Source of the DNA: JBCAWW01 sp039024315
GTDB lineage: Bacteria; Bacteroidota; Bacteroidia; J057
Direction of reading: 5' to 3'
Length of the DNA stretch: 64,000 nucleotides
NCBI GenBank assembly: GCA_039024315.1
Contig: JBCCQN010000004.1
Coordinates: forward strand, 62,001 to 126,000
The notes under the pieces were generated by a model. It did not search any database, was not told where the DNA came from, and saw nothing but the letters and a program-made list of their open reading frames with translations. Below, piece by piece: positions 45,218 through 54,442 of the stretch (position 1 is its first letter; each line of letters opens with the position of its first letter). The position numbers and the translations under genes are program-made.

Positions 45218-45260
45218 ATCCCGTAGCGGCGAGAAATTTGCGCCACTACGGGATTTTTTT
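45218..45260 (+). terminator. Intrinsic terminator of the surface protein operon
   Basis: ATCCCGTAGCGGCG (45218-45231) pairs with CGCCACTACGGGAT (45241-45254), with one G-U pair, and is followed by a TTTTTT run. Confidence 0.88.
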
Positions 45261-45365
45261 GTGATACAAGGGTGTGAATGTTTGCGCCTCTAAAGAGGGG
45301 GCCTTATCTTCTTGCTTTCTTTTCTAAGATTGGATGCGAAAAGAACACACCTATTTACTGCTACT

Positions 45366-47093
45366 ATGGATTTTCAAATACTTGACTACTCGATTTTTGT
45401 CGCGTACGCGCTCGTCATTGTGGGCATTGCCCTTTGGGTGAGCCGCAAAGGCGGAAAGACCTCCGAGGACTATTTTCTCGCTGGCAAAACCCTGCCTTGG
45501 TGGGCGATCGGGGCTTCACTGATAGCCGCCAATATCTCCGCTGAGCAATTTATTGGGATGTCCGGCTCGGGCTTTGCCATTGGCTTGGCGATCTCTTCCT
45601 ATGAGTGGATGGCCGCTATCACCCTCCTCATCGTAGGTAAATTTTTCTTACCGATTTTCATCGACAAAGGACTCTATACCATCCCTGAGTTTGTCGAAAA
45701 ACGCTACAGTACCAATCTTAAGACTATCCTTGCGGTTTTTTGGATCGCCTTATATGTCTTTGTCAATTTGACGACTGTACTCTTTCTAGGAGCTAAGGCG
45801 TTGGATACCATTATGGGCGCAGGCGACGGCAGCATGATGCTTACCGCCGTGATCGGACTCGCTCTTTTTGCAGCAGCATATTCTCTTTGGGGTGGCCTAG
45901 CCGCAGTGGCTTGGACAGACGTAGTACAAGTTGCGCTATTGGTATTGGGGGGCTTAGTCACAACCTACATCGCCTTAGATCAGTACGCCGATGGCGGAGG
46001 AGCAATGGCTGGCTTCCAAAAACTGTTAGACTTTGTTCCGCAGAAGTTCTCGATGATCTTGGATCAAGGAGAAGTGATGATTGCAGACAAAATTGTCACT
46101 GCCGAAGACGGCAGCAAGGTCATCGAATACAAAGACGCTTGGGGCGATTTACCGGGCTTAGCAGTATTGATTGGCGGGATGTGGGTAGCGAATCTCTACT
46201 ACTGGGGCTTTAATCAATATATCATCCAGCGGACACTGGCGGCCAAGAGCCTCAAAGAATCTCAGCGAGGTATAGCGTTCGCCGCAGGCTTAAAATTATT
46301 GATGCCTTTGATCGTCGTAGTACCAGGCATCGTAGCCTATGCGATGAATGTGGACCCTAGTGTTGGTGCCCTTACTTTGGACTCGATTGATCCGACCTTC
46401 ATCAAAGAGACCGCTGATGGTCTGGCCTTTGACAATGATAAAGCTTCACCTTGGTTGATCTCGAAGTTTATGCCTTCTGGCCTCAAGGGGCTAGTACTTG
46501 CGGCATTGGCAGCGGCCATTGTCTCTTCTCTTGCCTCTATGCTCAACTCCACTGCGACCATCTTTACGATGGATATCTATAAGCCTTACATCAAACCTGA
46601 TGCTTCTGAAGGGCAATTGGTAAATATCGGTCGTATTTCGGCGGTAGTCGCACTGGTAATTGGAGTTATTTTAGCCCCAACACTGGACAGCTTGGATCAA
46701 GTATTTCAATACATTCAAGAATATACAGGCATTGTCAGTCCGGGTATTTTGGCAGTATTTATGCTAGGATTGTTTTGGAAAAAGACCACCAATAATGCCG
46801 CAATTTGGGGAGCGATTATCTCGATCCCGATTGCTTTGTATTTCAAGGTTGGCGCCAAAGGCTGGATTGAGCATGCTATGTTTGTGGACATACCATTTAT
46901 GCATCAGATGATGTGGACTTGGGTCTTGTCAATGATCGTAATGGTCGTCATCAGCCAATTGGAAAATGGCGGTAAAGATCACGAAAAAGGTATTACGCTT
47001 TCGAGAGAGCTTTTCGCGACAGGACCAGTCTTCAACATTGGCGCCATTGCAGTATTATTGATTACCGCGGCTCTTTACGCAATCTTTTGGTAA
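45366..47093 (+). CDS. Sodium/solute symporter (SSS family, SGLT-like)
   Basis: This 575-residue inner-membrane protein has about 14 hydrophobic helices and the SSS-family segments GGKTSEDYFLAGKTLPWWAIGASLIAANISAEQFIGMSGSGF and WGFNQYIIQRTLAAKSLKESQRG, the latter characteristic of the SGLT branch (sugar or related solute). It uses the sodium gradient for uptake. ATG at 45366 (MDFQILDYS) is chosen because the longer frame starts with TTG. The following DUF4301 gene begins 39 bases later, so the two may be one unit. Confidence 0.93.
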   Translation: MDFQILDYSIFVAYALVIVGIALWVSRKGGKTSEDYFLAGKTLPWWAIGASLIAANISAEQFIGMSGSGFAIGLAISSYEWMAAITLLIVGKFFLPIFIDKGLYTIPEFVEKRYSTNLKTILAVFWIALYVFVNLTTVLFLGAKALDTIMGAGDGSMMLTAVIGLALFAAAYSLWGGLAAVAWTDVVQVALLVLGGLVTTYIALDQYADGGGAMAGFQKLLDFVPQKFSMILDQGEVMIADKIVTAEDGSKVIEYKDAWGDLPGLAVLIGGMWVANLYYWGFNQYIIQRTLAAKSLKESQRGIAFAAGLKLLMPLIVVVPGIVAYAMNVDPSVGALTLDSIDPTFIKETADGLAFDNDKASPWLISKFMPSGLKGLVLAALAAAIVSSLASMLNSTATIFTMDIYKPYIKPDASEGQLVNIGRISAVVALVIGVILAPTLDSLDQVFQYIQEYTGIVSPGILAVFMLGLFWKKTTNNAAIWGAIISIPIALYFKVGAKGWIEHAMFVDIPFMHQMMWTWVLSMIVMVVISQLENGGKDHEKGITLSRELFATGPVFNIGAIAVLLITAALYAIFW

Positions 47094-47132
47094 GCAATCA
47101 AAAATTTGAAGACAACAGAATATTTGGCTCAA

Positions 47133-48653
47133 ATGAGCAAGCAAGATCAGGAATTGATGCAGACAAAAGGCATCGCTCCTGATCTTTTCCTTTGGCAAAT
47201 GGAGCGTTTCCAGCAGGGCTTTCCCCCCATACAGCTCCTTCGTGCGCCTCAAATTGGAGACGGAGTGCTGCAATATGAGGAGACCGAAATAGATCGCCTC
47301 ATCAGCCTGTACGAAAGCAAGGCCGAACAGCTCCGCATTTGCAAATTTGTACCTGCCTCTGGTGCCGCAAGTCGGATGTTCAAACTTTTGTATGCGTATC
47401 TCAATGGGGAGGGGAGGACTCCTGCGGAGAACGCTCAGCTCGAGCTTTTTTTTCGAGAAATCAAACAATTTGCTTTTTATGAAGATTTGGTCAAAGTCGT
47501 TGATCGCAATGGCCAAGACTTGTTGAGAATGCTGGAGGCGGGACAACGCAAGGAGATACTCCAGTTTTTACTCGGTAAACCCGGTCTCAACTATGGTAAC
47601 TTGCCCAAGTTACTCTTGCGTTTTCATCGCTATCAAGGTGAGCTGAGAACACCAGCGATGGAACACATGGTAGAAGGCGCGCATTATGCCAAAGGCAAAA
47701 ATCGTGAGCTGATCTTACATTTTACGGTTTCGGCAGAGCATAATACCTTAGTCAAAGCACATTTGGCCGATTTAGAAATCCCTTACTCGGGACGATATGC
47801 AACTAGTTTCACGCTTCAGACCTCCCAGCAAAATCCGGCCACAGATACCATTGCGGTAGATAGCGAGGGTCTGCCTTTTCGCAAAGAGGATGGGAGCTTG
47901 CTCTTTAGACCTGGCGGCCATGGTGCATTACTGGAAAACCTCAACCAAATCGAAGCGGATCTAGTTTTCATCAAAAATGTCGATAATGTAGTGCCTGATG
48001 CCCACAAAGCGCCCACTTATCGTTACAAAAAGCTAATTGCAGGAGTACTCTGTGAAGCCCAAGCCCAAGTATTTGCTTTATTAGAGGAGTTAGATGCTAC
48101 GCAGATGCTAAGCCCAGAGCTGGAAACCAAAGCACTCAAGCTTTTAGCTAGCTTGGGAATCGTTCCGCGCAGCGGTTGGCAAAATAAAGATAGTAAGCAG
48201 CGCAAAGCCTACCTATACCAAAAACTCAACCGCCCAATCAGAGTCTGCGGCATTATCGCTACTGAGACAAATACGGGCGGCGGGCCCTTTTGGGTGCAAG
48301 AAAAAGGGGGAGATATCAGTTTACAGATCGTAGAAACAGCGCAAATCAATTTAAGCACAGCAACCCAAAGTGCAATCGCCGAGGCTTCCAGCTTTGCCAA
48401 CATCACGGATCTTGTTTGCGGACTCAAAGATTATCAAGGAAAAAAGTTTGATCTACTACAATTTCGCGATGATGATACGGGTTTTATCACGCAAAAATCT
48501 CTCAATGGTCGTAAGCTACAAGCGCTGGAATTGCCGGGACTTTGGAATGGCGCAATGGCGGACTGGCATACAATTTTAGTAGCCGTACCCAAAACTACTT
48601 TTAGCCCCGTAAAGTCTGTAATGGATTTGCTAAGCCCAGAACACCGTGCTTAG
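47133..48653 (+). CDS. DUF4301-family protein
   Basis: This 506-residue soluble protein matches the Bacteroidota DUF4301 family by its N-terminus (MSKQDQELMQTKGI...QMERFQQGFPPIQLLRAP), the KFVPASGAASRMFK segment, and the central RYATSFTLQTSQQNPATDTIAVD...PFRKEDGSLLFRPGGHGALLENLNQ. The GGHGALL and PASGAASRMF segments are reminiscent of nucleotide- or sugar-phosphate-binding enzymes, but the reaction is not established. ATG at 47133 fits the usual family start better than the TTG at 47106. Confidence 0.9.
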   Translation: MSKQDQELMQTKGIAPDLFLWQMERFQQGFPPIQLLRAPQIGDGVLQYEETEIDRLISLYESKAEQLRICKFVPASGAASRMFKLLYAYLNGEGRTPAENAQLELFFREIKQFAFYEDLVKVVDRNGQDLLRMLEAGQRKEILQFLLGKPGLNYGNLPKLLLRFHRYQGELRTPAMEHMVEGAHYAKGKNRELILHFTVSAEHNTLVKAHLADLEIPYSGRYATSFTLQTSQQNPATDTIAVDSEGLPFRKEDGSLLFRPGGHGALLENLNQIEADLVFIKNVDNVVPDAHKAPTYRYKKLIAGVLCEAQAQVFALLEELDATQMLSPELETKALKLLASLGIVPRSGWQNKDSKQRKAYLYQKLNRPIRVCGIIATETNTGGGPFWVQEKGGDISLQIVETAQINLSTATQSAIAEASSFANITDLVCGLKDYQGKKFDLLQFRDDDTGFITQKSLNGRKLQALELPGLWNGAMADWHTILVAVPKTTFSPVKSVMDLLSPEHRA

Positions 48654-48792
48654 GAGTATCAAAAAGGCTTTTTAGCAAAAATCTGCCATAGCAACCTACC
48701 ACAATTCTGGTAGCAAAATTTCATCAAAAATCGTGGTTTAATTGACTACAGGGTCGATTATGTTGTGGACTCAACATTTAATCTACCCTGTT

Positions 48793-49548
48793 ATGTACAA
48801 CACACGTATTCTCAATGGGAGAGCTTTGTCTCTTCCCCAAAATTTCTATGCCTTAGTACAAGGCTTCATCATGCTTGGGCTCCTTGGCTTTGGAACGAGT
48901 CTTTCAGCCCAGACGATCGAAGCGTATCTCAACCCTACTCCTGTCAATACGGGAGACGAAACGGAAGTCTACATTGAGATAGGTACTGAGAGTCAGCCCG
49001 CCAGCAACATACACAGCTTTAGTGCCACTTTTGTCGCGGAAGGTTTCACAATGACCGCCGCTACTAATTTTGATTTTGATGCCACAGGTGGTTGGATGCT
49101 CGGCAGTAACTTTGATTTTAGTTACTCTATCAACTCAGCCGGCACTGAGATTACCATTGACGCTTGGCGCAACGATCAAGTCGGTCAAAGTGGATATGGT
49201 CTAGTGGGCAAGGGCGGAAATGTAACCTGCGAAATTGACGGAGAAGTAGGTAAAAAGGAAGCGGTATTAGGATTTCGCTTACTCAATTTCAGTCTTAATA
49301 CCCGAGAGGCTTTTCCTCTTTCGATCGGTCCAAATCCAAGCTCTAGTTATGTCATGCTGGAAAACCCAACTCAGGAGGAGCTAGGGGAGATCAAACTAGT
49401 AGACTTATCCGGTAAAATTGTGAAAACATGGAACTTAGAACAAGCTACTGCTCGGTTAGAAACCAGCGATATCCCTAACGGACTGTACTTTTTCGTTCTT
49501 GAAGAGAAAGGCGTTCTCCGCAGGGAGAAAATCCTTATCCAACATTAA
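48793..49548 (+). CDS. Small T9SS-sorted surface protein
   Basis: This protein of about 251 residues has a signal peptide (GFIMLGLLGFGTSLSAQ), a cohesin-like beta-sandwich (VNTGDETEVYIEIGTESQPA...FSATFVAEGF...FDFDATGGWMLG) and a C-terminal T9SS sorting domain (LSIGPNPSSSYVMLENP...LVDLSGKIVKTW...IPNGLYFFVLEEKG...KILIQH). It is probably displayed on or released from the cell surface. The start is uncertain: ATG 48793 gives the shortest leader; ATG 48760 and TTG 48742 are alternatives. It is monocistronic, with a terminator just after it. Confidence 0.78.
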   Translation: MYNTRILNGRALSLPQNFYALVQGFIMLGLLGFGTSLSAQTIEAYLNPTPVNTGDETEVYIEIGTESQPASNIHSFSATFVAEGFTMTAATNFDFDATGGWMLGSNFDFSYSINSAGTEITIDAWRNDQVGQSGYGLVGKGGNVTCEIDGEVGKKEAVLGFRLLNFSLNTREAFPLSIGPNPSSSYVMLENPTQEELGEIKLVDLSGKIVKTWNLEQATARLETSDIPNGLYFFVLEEKGVLRREKILIQH

Positions 49549-49581
49549 TACTTATAGAATCGGAAGCAACTTCAATAATCG

Positions 49582-49615
49582 GGGAAACCAAACAGTGTTT
49601 TGGTTTCCCTTTTTC
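49582..49615. terminator. Bidirectional terminator
   Basis: GGGAAACCAAA (49582-49592) pairs perfectly with TTTGGTTTCCC (49599-49609), followed by TTTTT. It lies between convergent genes and abuts the stop of the minus-strand one. Confidence 0.85.
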
Positions 49616-51048
49616 TACACTGGGGGAGGCAAAAACTCATCTCCTTTCAACCTTTGCTCTATTTTGGCAAGCATCCATTTACGGAAGGAAGCATTTTTGA
49701 TATTTAGTGCTTCTGCTTTCATTTTCAACACTTTGGCCCTACGAAAGTGAGTCAAGAGGTCCAAGAAGAGTTTGATTTTGAGCTTACTCTGCTGCTTAAA
49801 ACCTTCCGATAAGGCTGGATTTCGCTTTAAAAATGTACGTAAACTTTTGAGAGGAACCTCTAGTTCTGCCCTCTCCCCTTTCTCATACCTTGCTTGTAAA
49901 TGTAAAAGTCGTCCATTGGTCTCATAAGCTGGTATAGGAAAGGAAATCGTCATAAATCCCTTGAGGATGGGATCAAAGTCCCCCTCTTCAAAGAGGCAAA
50001 GTCCCTCACAGAAGCGGTAAACATCTTCTCGTACCTTAGGATCAAGCTTAGAAGTGAAGACTGCCATAAATTCTTTAGTCTGTTCAAGTTTTTCTGCCTC
50101 AATCCCTGCAAAGACAATACTTACATAGCGTTTATAATTCAATATTCCTTCATAAAGATATAGCCCTTCTCCTGCTGCCCAAACATAATAATTGAAGCGA
50201 TGTACACCATCCACTTTTAAGCCCTCTTTGATAACACGACGATTGAGATAATTTTCTATGCAAATCGACATATTCTGTTGCATATAAGCTTCAAAATGGT
50301 GATAGTTTTCCTTGTAGACTTCAATGACTTCTAAGTGCTCCTCAGGAGACTTTTTGATATCTGTATCCGTTAATCGGCAAATCTCTAAAAGGAGTTTAAG
50401 AGCCGAATTTTCATTGACCAGTCTGTCTTTCCTAAGCTCATCGAGCGTAAAATCTTGAGGCTTCTCGATACTTTTTGGAAGATGACGATTGTTAGTGGTG
50501 GAAAGATATAATTCCAAAAAGCGAAAGCGGTAGGAGATGGCAAAATGTTCTATCATTTCCTGCCAACGGCTTCCCAGTACCTTTTTACCCATTCTGCTTT
50601 CATAAGCATAAAACTCCTCTAACATCAGCCCCATCTGCTCGTGGTAAGCTCCATCCTTTTGGGTATAAGCTCTCTCTAGCTGACGGAAAAAAACCATAAA
50701 ATCCTCATTTACTTTGCCCGCATTGACGTGCTTAAGGAAAGAAATGTCCAAAAAATAATGATCATCAAGGATGTATTGATAAGCAAGGTATTCCTTCAAC
50801 AATTTCTTCAGAGCGTGGGCTCGTTTACGGAGAATATGCGGTATCTGCTTCTTATCCTCAGGCAAGGGTTTTTGAGGAAACATATCCTGCCAAATGGAAG
50901 TCCACTTTGGGTTGCCTAACAATCCCTCATATAAGACCTGCAGATATTGTTCTTTGCCTCGCAATCGCCATTGCAACCAATTGCCAAAATCTGTTTGAGT
51001 TTCGGGATCAAGCTTTTTGAGGAGAGAGTAGAGCTGAGTACTTATCAT
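49615..51048 (-). CDS. Helical protein of unknown function
   Basis: This 477-residue protein is almost entirely helical by inspection, with no signal peptide or membrane segment and no recognised domain. The N-terminus (LYSLLKKLDPETQTDFGNWL... then LLKEYLAYQYILDDHYF) resembles that of the 500-residue protein at 59363-60865 in pattern and spacing, which suggests one family of TPR- or HEAT-like repeat proteins. An amphipathic helix array typical of scaffold proteins is the likely fold. It faces a terminator at its 3' end and a 430-base spacer at its 5' end. Confidence 0.75.
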   Translation of the reverse strand: MISTQLYSLLKKLDPETQTDFGNWLQWRLRGKEQYLQVLYEGLLGNPKWTSIWQDMFPQKPLPEDKKQIPHILRKRAHALKKLLKEYLAYQYILDDHYFLDISFLKHVNAGKVNEDFMVFFRQLERAYTQKDGAYHEQMGLMLEEFYAYESRMGKKVLGSRWQEMIEHFAISYRFRFLELYLSTTNNRHLPKSIEKPQDFTLDELRKDRLVNENSALKLLLEICRLTDTDIKKSPEEHLEVIEVYKENYHHFEAYMQQNMSICIENYLNRRVIKEGLKVDGVHRFNYYVWAAGEGLYLYEGILNYKRYVSIVFAGIEAEKLEQTKEFMAVFTSKLDPKVREDVYRFCEGLCLFEEGDFDPILKGFMTISFPIPAYETNGRLLHLQARYEKGERAELEVPLKSLRTFLKRNPALSEGFKQQSKLKIKLFLDLLTHFRRAKVLKMKAEALNIKNASFRKWMLAKIEQRLKGDEFLPPPV

Positions 51049-51477
51049 AGCAAAAAAGGAACAAAATAAACTAATTATTACTATGAATATTAATTTTGAC
51101 TAATACGCTAGGAACAATTACCAATTTCTGTATTTAGTTTTCCTCAGTTTTATCGAGTAATTGATTTCGAGATTGGGAAATTAAAAAAACAACAAAATAA
51201 CGACCCTGACCTACTGGGATAGAATTAGACAATTTTTCTAGGGAACAATCTCAATAAACTGTCGTCTGTTTCCCTCATTTTTTTTGAGTCATTGAAAATG
51301 AACTCAAAGCAGAGGCTTTATATAAGCAAAAAGGTAGGTTTTTAAGGGAACATTTATAGCCAAAAAGATCTCAAGGTTTAAAAAAAACAAAAATATTAAG
51401 GAACAATTTAAATTTATTGTCCCTGAATAACTCAGCTTTTAACAAGTATTTGTACACATCATCACTAAGCACTAATC
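51049..51477. promoter_or_regulatory. AT-rich control region with repeated GGAACAAT boxes
   Basis: This 429-base divergent spacer has four similar boxes in the same direction: AGGAACAAT at 51110-51118, GGGAACAAT at 51241-51249, GGGAACAT near 51346-51353, and AGGAACAAT at 51399-51407. The last is paired with an inverted ATTGTCCC at 51417-51424. They look like binding sites for a regulator of the two small genes to the right or the helical protein to the left. No RNA gene is recognised. Confidence 0.5.
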
Positions 51478-51789
51478 ATGACCCAGCTAGAAGAATCCTT
51501 TTCACAGAATATTATCAAAGCCTGCTATGGACCGGATGGATTGACTAAAACAGTCCACAAACCTGAGGTACTACTGAATTACATGATTCAAAACGGCATC
51601 CTCAAAAAAACCTCCATCAGAGACTTTACTGTCTATGCAGAATTCAATCGTCTCATGGCCCTACGCCAATATAGAAACAAAACCGTAACGGTGGAAGCAC
51701 TTTCCGTCATTTTCAAGATTACCCCCAGCACCGTCTGGGCGATTATCAAAAAAGCCGAAGCCGAAGGCCCTACAGTCAACCATCAATAG
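51478..51789 (+). CDS. Small HTH-like protein
   Basis: This 103-residue protein ends with a segment that reads as a helix-turn-helix: KTVTVEALSVIFKITPSTVWAIIKKAEAEG (about 68-97). The N-terminal part is helical and unrecognised. It has no signal or membrane segment. It starts 70 bases after repeated GGAACAAT boxes and is followed after 31 bases by another small gene, so it may be a regulator that binds those boxes. That link is inferred from position. Confidence 0.7.
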   Translation: MTQLEESFSQNIIKACYGPDGLTKTVHKPEVLLNYMIQNGILKKTSIRDFTVYAEFNRLMALRQYRNKTVTVEALSVIFKITPSTVWAIIKKAEAEGPTVNHQ

Positions 51790-51820
51790 TATTGCTTTTC
51801 TAACGCCAACATTACGTCCT

Positions 51821-52300
51821 ATGCAAGAGTTCCCCAATCCTAATACCCTATCTTACAAGATGTGCTATGCCATCAAGCAAGGTATGTACGACGTCTGCAT
51901 TTCAGATGAACTGGTGGACGAGATCGCTAACAAGATGGTGGAAATGCTTCTTAAATATGAAGATAGCTTTGACCGGTGTAGTAATGAGATGCGAAATATG
52001 TTTTTAAGCTACACTAGCGAAATAGAGATAGATCTCCAGCTTGTTATCGCTCAGTCTCCTCTTGCCATCAAAAAACGATGGGCTAGACTAGCCATCTTAT
52101 GGCCTCAAGTTGTCCAACTCATCTTCGAAGGCTTGAAGCCATATGAGGTCCTCAGACAGGTCTGTCAGCAAATTGATCGCATCATTCAAGACATGGACCC
52201 AGATCACGATATGATCATACGTATGGAAAGTATGTGCTCTTTGCTTCTAATCTGGATTGATTTTCACGAGCCCGAATCAATGCTTCCTCGCGATTGCTAG
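51821..52300 (+). CDS. Hypothetical helical protein paired with the HTH gene
   Basis: This 159-residue protein is soluble and largely helical, with many charged residues and five or six Cys, and matches no family known to me. It begins 31 bases after the HTH-like gene, so the two are probably co-transcribed. Its last 24 bases overlap the convergent comF-like gene. Confidence 0.65.
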   Translation: MQEFPNPNTLSYKMCYAIKQGMYDVCISDELVDEIANKMVEMLLKYEDSFDRCSNEMRNMFLSYTSEIEIDLQLVIAQSPLAIKKRWARLAILWPQVVQLIFEGLKPYEVLRQVCQQIDRIIQDMDPDHDMIIRMESMCSLLLIWIDFHEPESMLPRDC

Positions 52301-52963
52301 TGAGGCAACATATATTTTCTCAGGAGGCATAGGATGCTGTGTCAGTACTCTGATACAGGCCTCAAGGGTTGCTCCGGTAGTGATCACATCATCCACGAGC
52401 AGTACATGTCTCGGTGGCATTTTCGCTAATTGAAATGCTGCCGAGACATTTTTCCATCTAGCTTGGCCCGAAAGCCGTGTCTGGGTCCGGGTATGGTGCC
52501 TTCGCACCAAGATGTCCGTTCTCAACTCCAAGCCCATCGCCTCTGCCATACCCTTTGCAATTTGTTCGGCTTGATTATAACCTCTTTGCCATTTTCGCCT
52601 CCAATGGAGAGGGACAGGGATGATTTGGGTAGCTGCTTCGCAGAACGCCACCTCTCGTAATTGCTTTCCCCACAAGCTTCCCAGATGCCGCGCCAACATC
52701 ATAGCATCTTTATATTTGATATGCTGTACCAAGCGCTGTAAGCGGCCTGCTTTATCAAAGTAGTACATACTCGCCGCCCCATCTAGGGGAATTTTACCGG
52801 CTAAGCGATAGTACAATTCATTGTCCTGAGGCTTCAAGGCGGAGTCATTGCCTTGCATTTGGCCTAAACAATCAAAACAGATCATTTTTTCCTGTATGAT
52901 CAGATTTTGGCCGCAGCTGTAGCAACTTTGGTCTAGAATAAGTGAACTGAGTGCTTTGAACAT
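52277..52963 (-). CDS. comF: ComF-family phosphoribosyltransferase-like protein
   Basis: This 228-residue protein has the ComF layout: an N-terminal zinc ribbon with four Cys (C14, C17, C29, C32 in CYSCGQN...CFDCLGQM) and a type I phosphoribosyltransferase domain. The segments IIPVPLHWRRKWQRGYNQAEQIAKGMAE and PRPP loop VLLVDDVITTGAT are clear. ComF proteins take part in uptake of transforming DNA in competent bacteria, and homologues are near-universal with less clear roles elsewhere. No other competence gene is nearby. It starts with ATG. Confidence 0.93.
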   Translation of the reverse strand: MFKALSSLILDQSCYSCGQNLIIQEKMICFDCLGQMQGNDSALKPQDNELYYRLAGKIPLDGAASMYYFDKAGRLQRLVQHIKYKDAMMLARHLGSLWGKQLREVAFCEAATQIIPVPLHWRRKWQRGYNQAEQIAKGMAEAMGLELRTDILVRRHHTRTQTRLSGQARWKNVSAAFQLAKMPPRHVLLVDDVITTGATLEACIRVLTQHPMPPEKIYVASLAIARKH

Positions 52964-53160
52964 TTCGTGCTTTACTACCCTTAGTCTAGTCTGAGGGTAA
53001 AAACGTTAAAAATCCAGCTTGATTTTGTCCCTTTTTGTCGCGATTAACCTTTTCAAAGGACAACTTATTTACTAGTCATAAAGCGATCTCAGGCAAAAGC
53101 GTTTATCGTTTGGGTCTTAGCAGATTCCGTCTTAATTATGCAGCAGCAAAAAGGATCACT

Positions 53161-54387
53161 ATGTTCGAAAAACTTAAAGCCTACGAAAGTCAGGCACCAG
53201 AAATTGTATTTCACTGGCAAGATCGCCAGACCGAAGCCCAAGGTTGGGTAGTCATAAATTCTCTCCGCAATGGTGCCGCTGGTGGTGGCACTCGTATGCG
53301 CAAGGGCTGTACCGAACGCGAAGTTGTTTCGCTGGCCAAGACGATGGAAATTAAGTTTGATGTGTGCGGTCCACCCATTGGGGGTGCTAAGTCAGGGATT
53401 GATTTTGATCCCAGGGATCCCCGTAAGGAAGGCGTTTTGCGACGCTGGTACACTGCCGTAGCCCCCTTATTGAAGCGCTATTATGGTACGGGTGGCGACC
53501 TCAACGTTGACGAAGGGCGGGAGGTTATCCCGATCACCTATGATTTAGGCGTACACCATCCACAGGAAGGTATTGTCAACGGTTACCTAGCGGCCAATGC
53601 CTCTCAGCGTAATCAAACGCTCAGACAATTGCGCAATGGGGTCAGCAAAACGGTTACACACGAAAACTATGCACCTACTACAGGCAAAGCGGTCACTATC
53701 TCAGATATGGTTACGGGTTACGGAGTGGCTATGGCTGTGAGGCACTTTTACAAACTTTGGGAACAAGCAGAAGCCAACAAAAGGGTCATTATACAAGGCT
53801 TTGGTAATGTGGGAGGTTCTGCCGCTCTTACCCTTGCTCATGCCGGTTATAAAATCGTCGGAATTATCGATCGAGCAGGCGGTATATTGAGCCCAGAAGG
53901 TCTGGGATTAGAAGAAGTCAAGGATCTTTACTTCGCCCGTGATGGTAACCAGCTCAATCACCCAGATATGATATCATTTGATGAGATCAATCAAAAAATC
54001 TGGTCTTGCGGTGCCGAAGTGTTTATTCCAGCCGCCGGTTCAAGGCTCGTTTCCAAGGACCAAGCCGAGGCAATGATTACCCATAAGCTAGAAGTGATCT
54101 CTTGTGGTGCAAACGTTCCATTTGCAGATCCGGATATATTTTTGGGTGAAACGGGTACCTTCGTAGATGAGCAAGTTGCTGTCATCCCTGACTTTATCGC
54201 CAATTGTGGTATGGCCAGAACCTTTGCTTATCTCATGGCTCCTAACATTTCGATGGAAGATGAAGCAATCTTTACAGATATTTCGAACACAATTGAGCGA
54301 GCTTTACGTAAAACTCGTCAACGCACCGAAAATCCTCAAAAACTATGGCAGCATTCACTGGCTTGGGTCTTGGAGGATTTGATGTAA
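53161..54387 (+). CDS. Glu/Leu/Phe/Val-type amino acid dehydrogenase
   Basis: This 408-residue NAD(P)-dependent enzyme oxidatively deaminates an amino acid, probably glutamate or a branched-chain amino acid. The substrate side has GGGTRMRKGCTEREV, PPIGGAKSGIDFDPRDP (with the catalytic Lys) and GTGGDLNVDEGREVIP. The Rossmann domain has GFGNVGGSAALTLAH and IIDRAGG. Specificity cannot be told from the sequence. ATG at 53161 gives the family's normal N-terminus; the frame is open 126 bases upstream but codes nothing conserved. NhaD-like antiporter follows after 55 bases. Confidence 0.92.
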   Translation: MFEKLKAYESQAPEIVFHWQDRQTEAQGWVVINSLRNGAAGGGTRMRKGCTEREVVSLAKTMEIKFDVCGPPIGGAKSGIDFDPRDPRKEGVLRRWYTAVAPLLKRYYGTGGDLNVDEGREVIPITYDLGVHHPQEGIVNGYLAANASQRNQTLRQLRNGVSKTVTHENYAPTTGKAVTISDMVTGYGVAMAVRHFYKLWEQAEANKRVIIQGFGNVGGSAALTLAHAGYKIVGIIDRAGGILSPEGLGLEEVKDLYFARDGNQLNHPDMISFDEINQKIWSCGAEVFIPAAGSRLVSKDQAEAMITHKLEVISCGANVPFADPDIFLGETGTFVDEQVAVIPDFIANCGMARTFAYLMAPNISMEDEAIFTDISNTIERALRKTRQRTENPQKLWQHSLAWVLEDLM

Positions 54388-54442
54388 ATACTTGCAAGTT
54401 GTAAGGCTAAGTGCTTACTTCGGCAGGACGATTGTTATAAAC

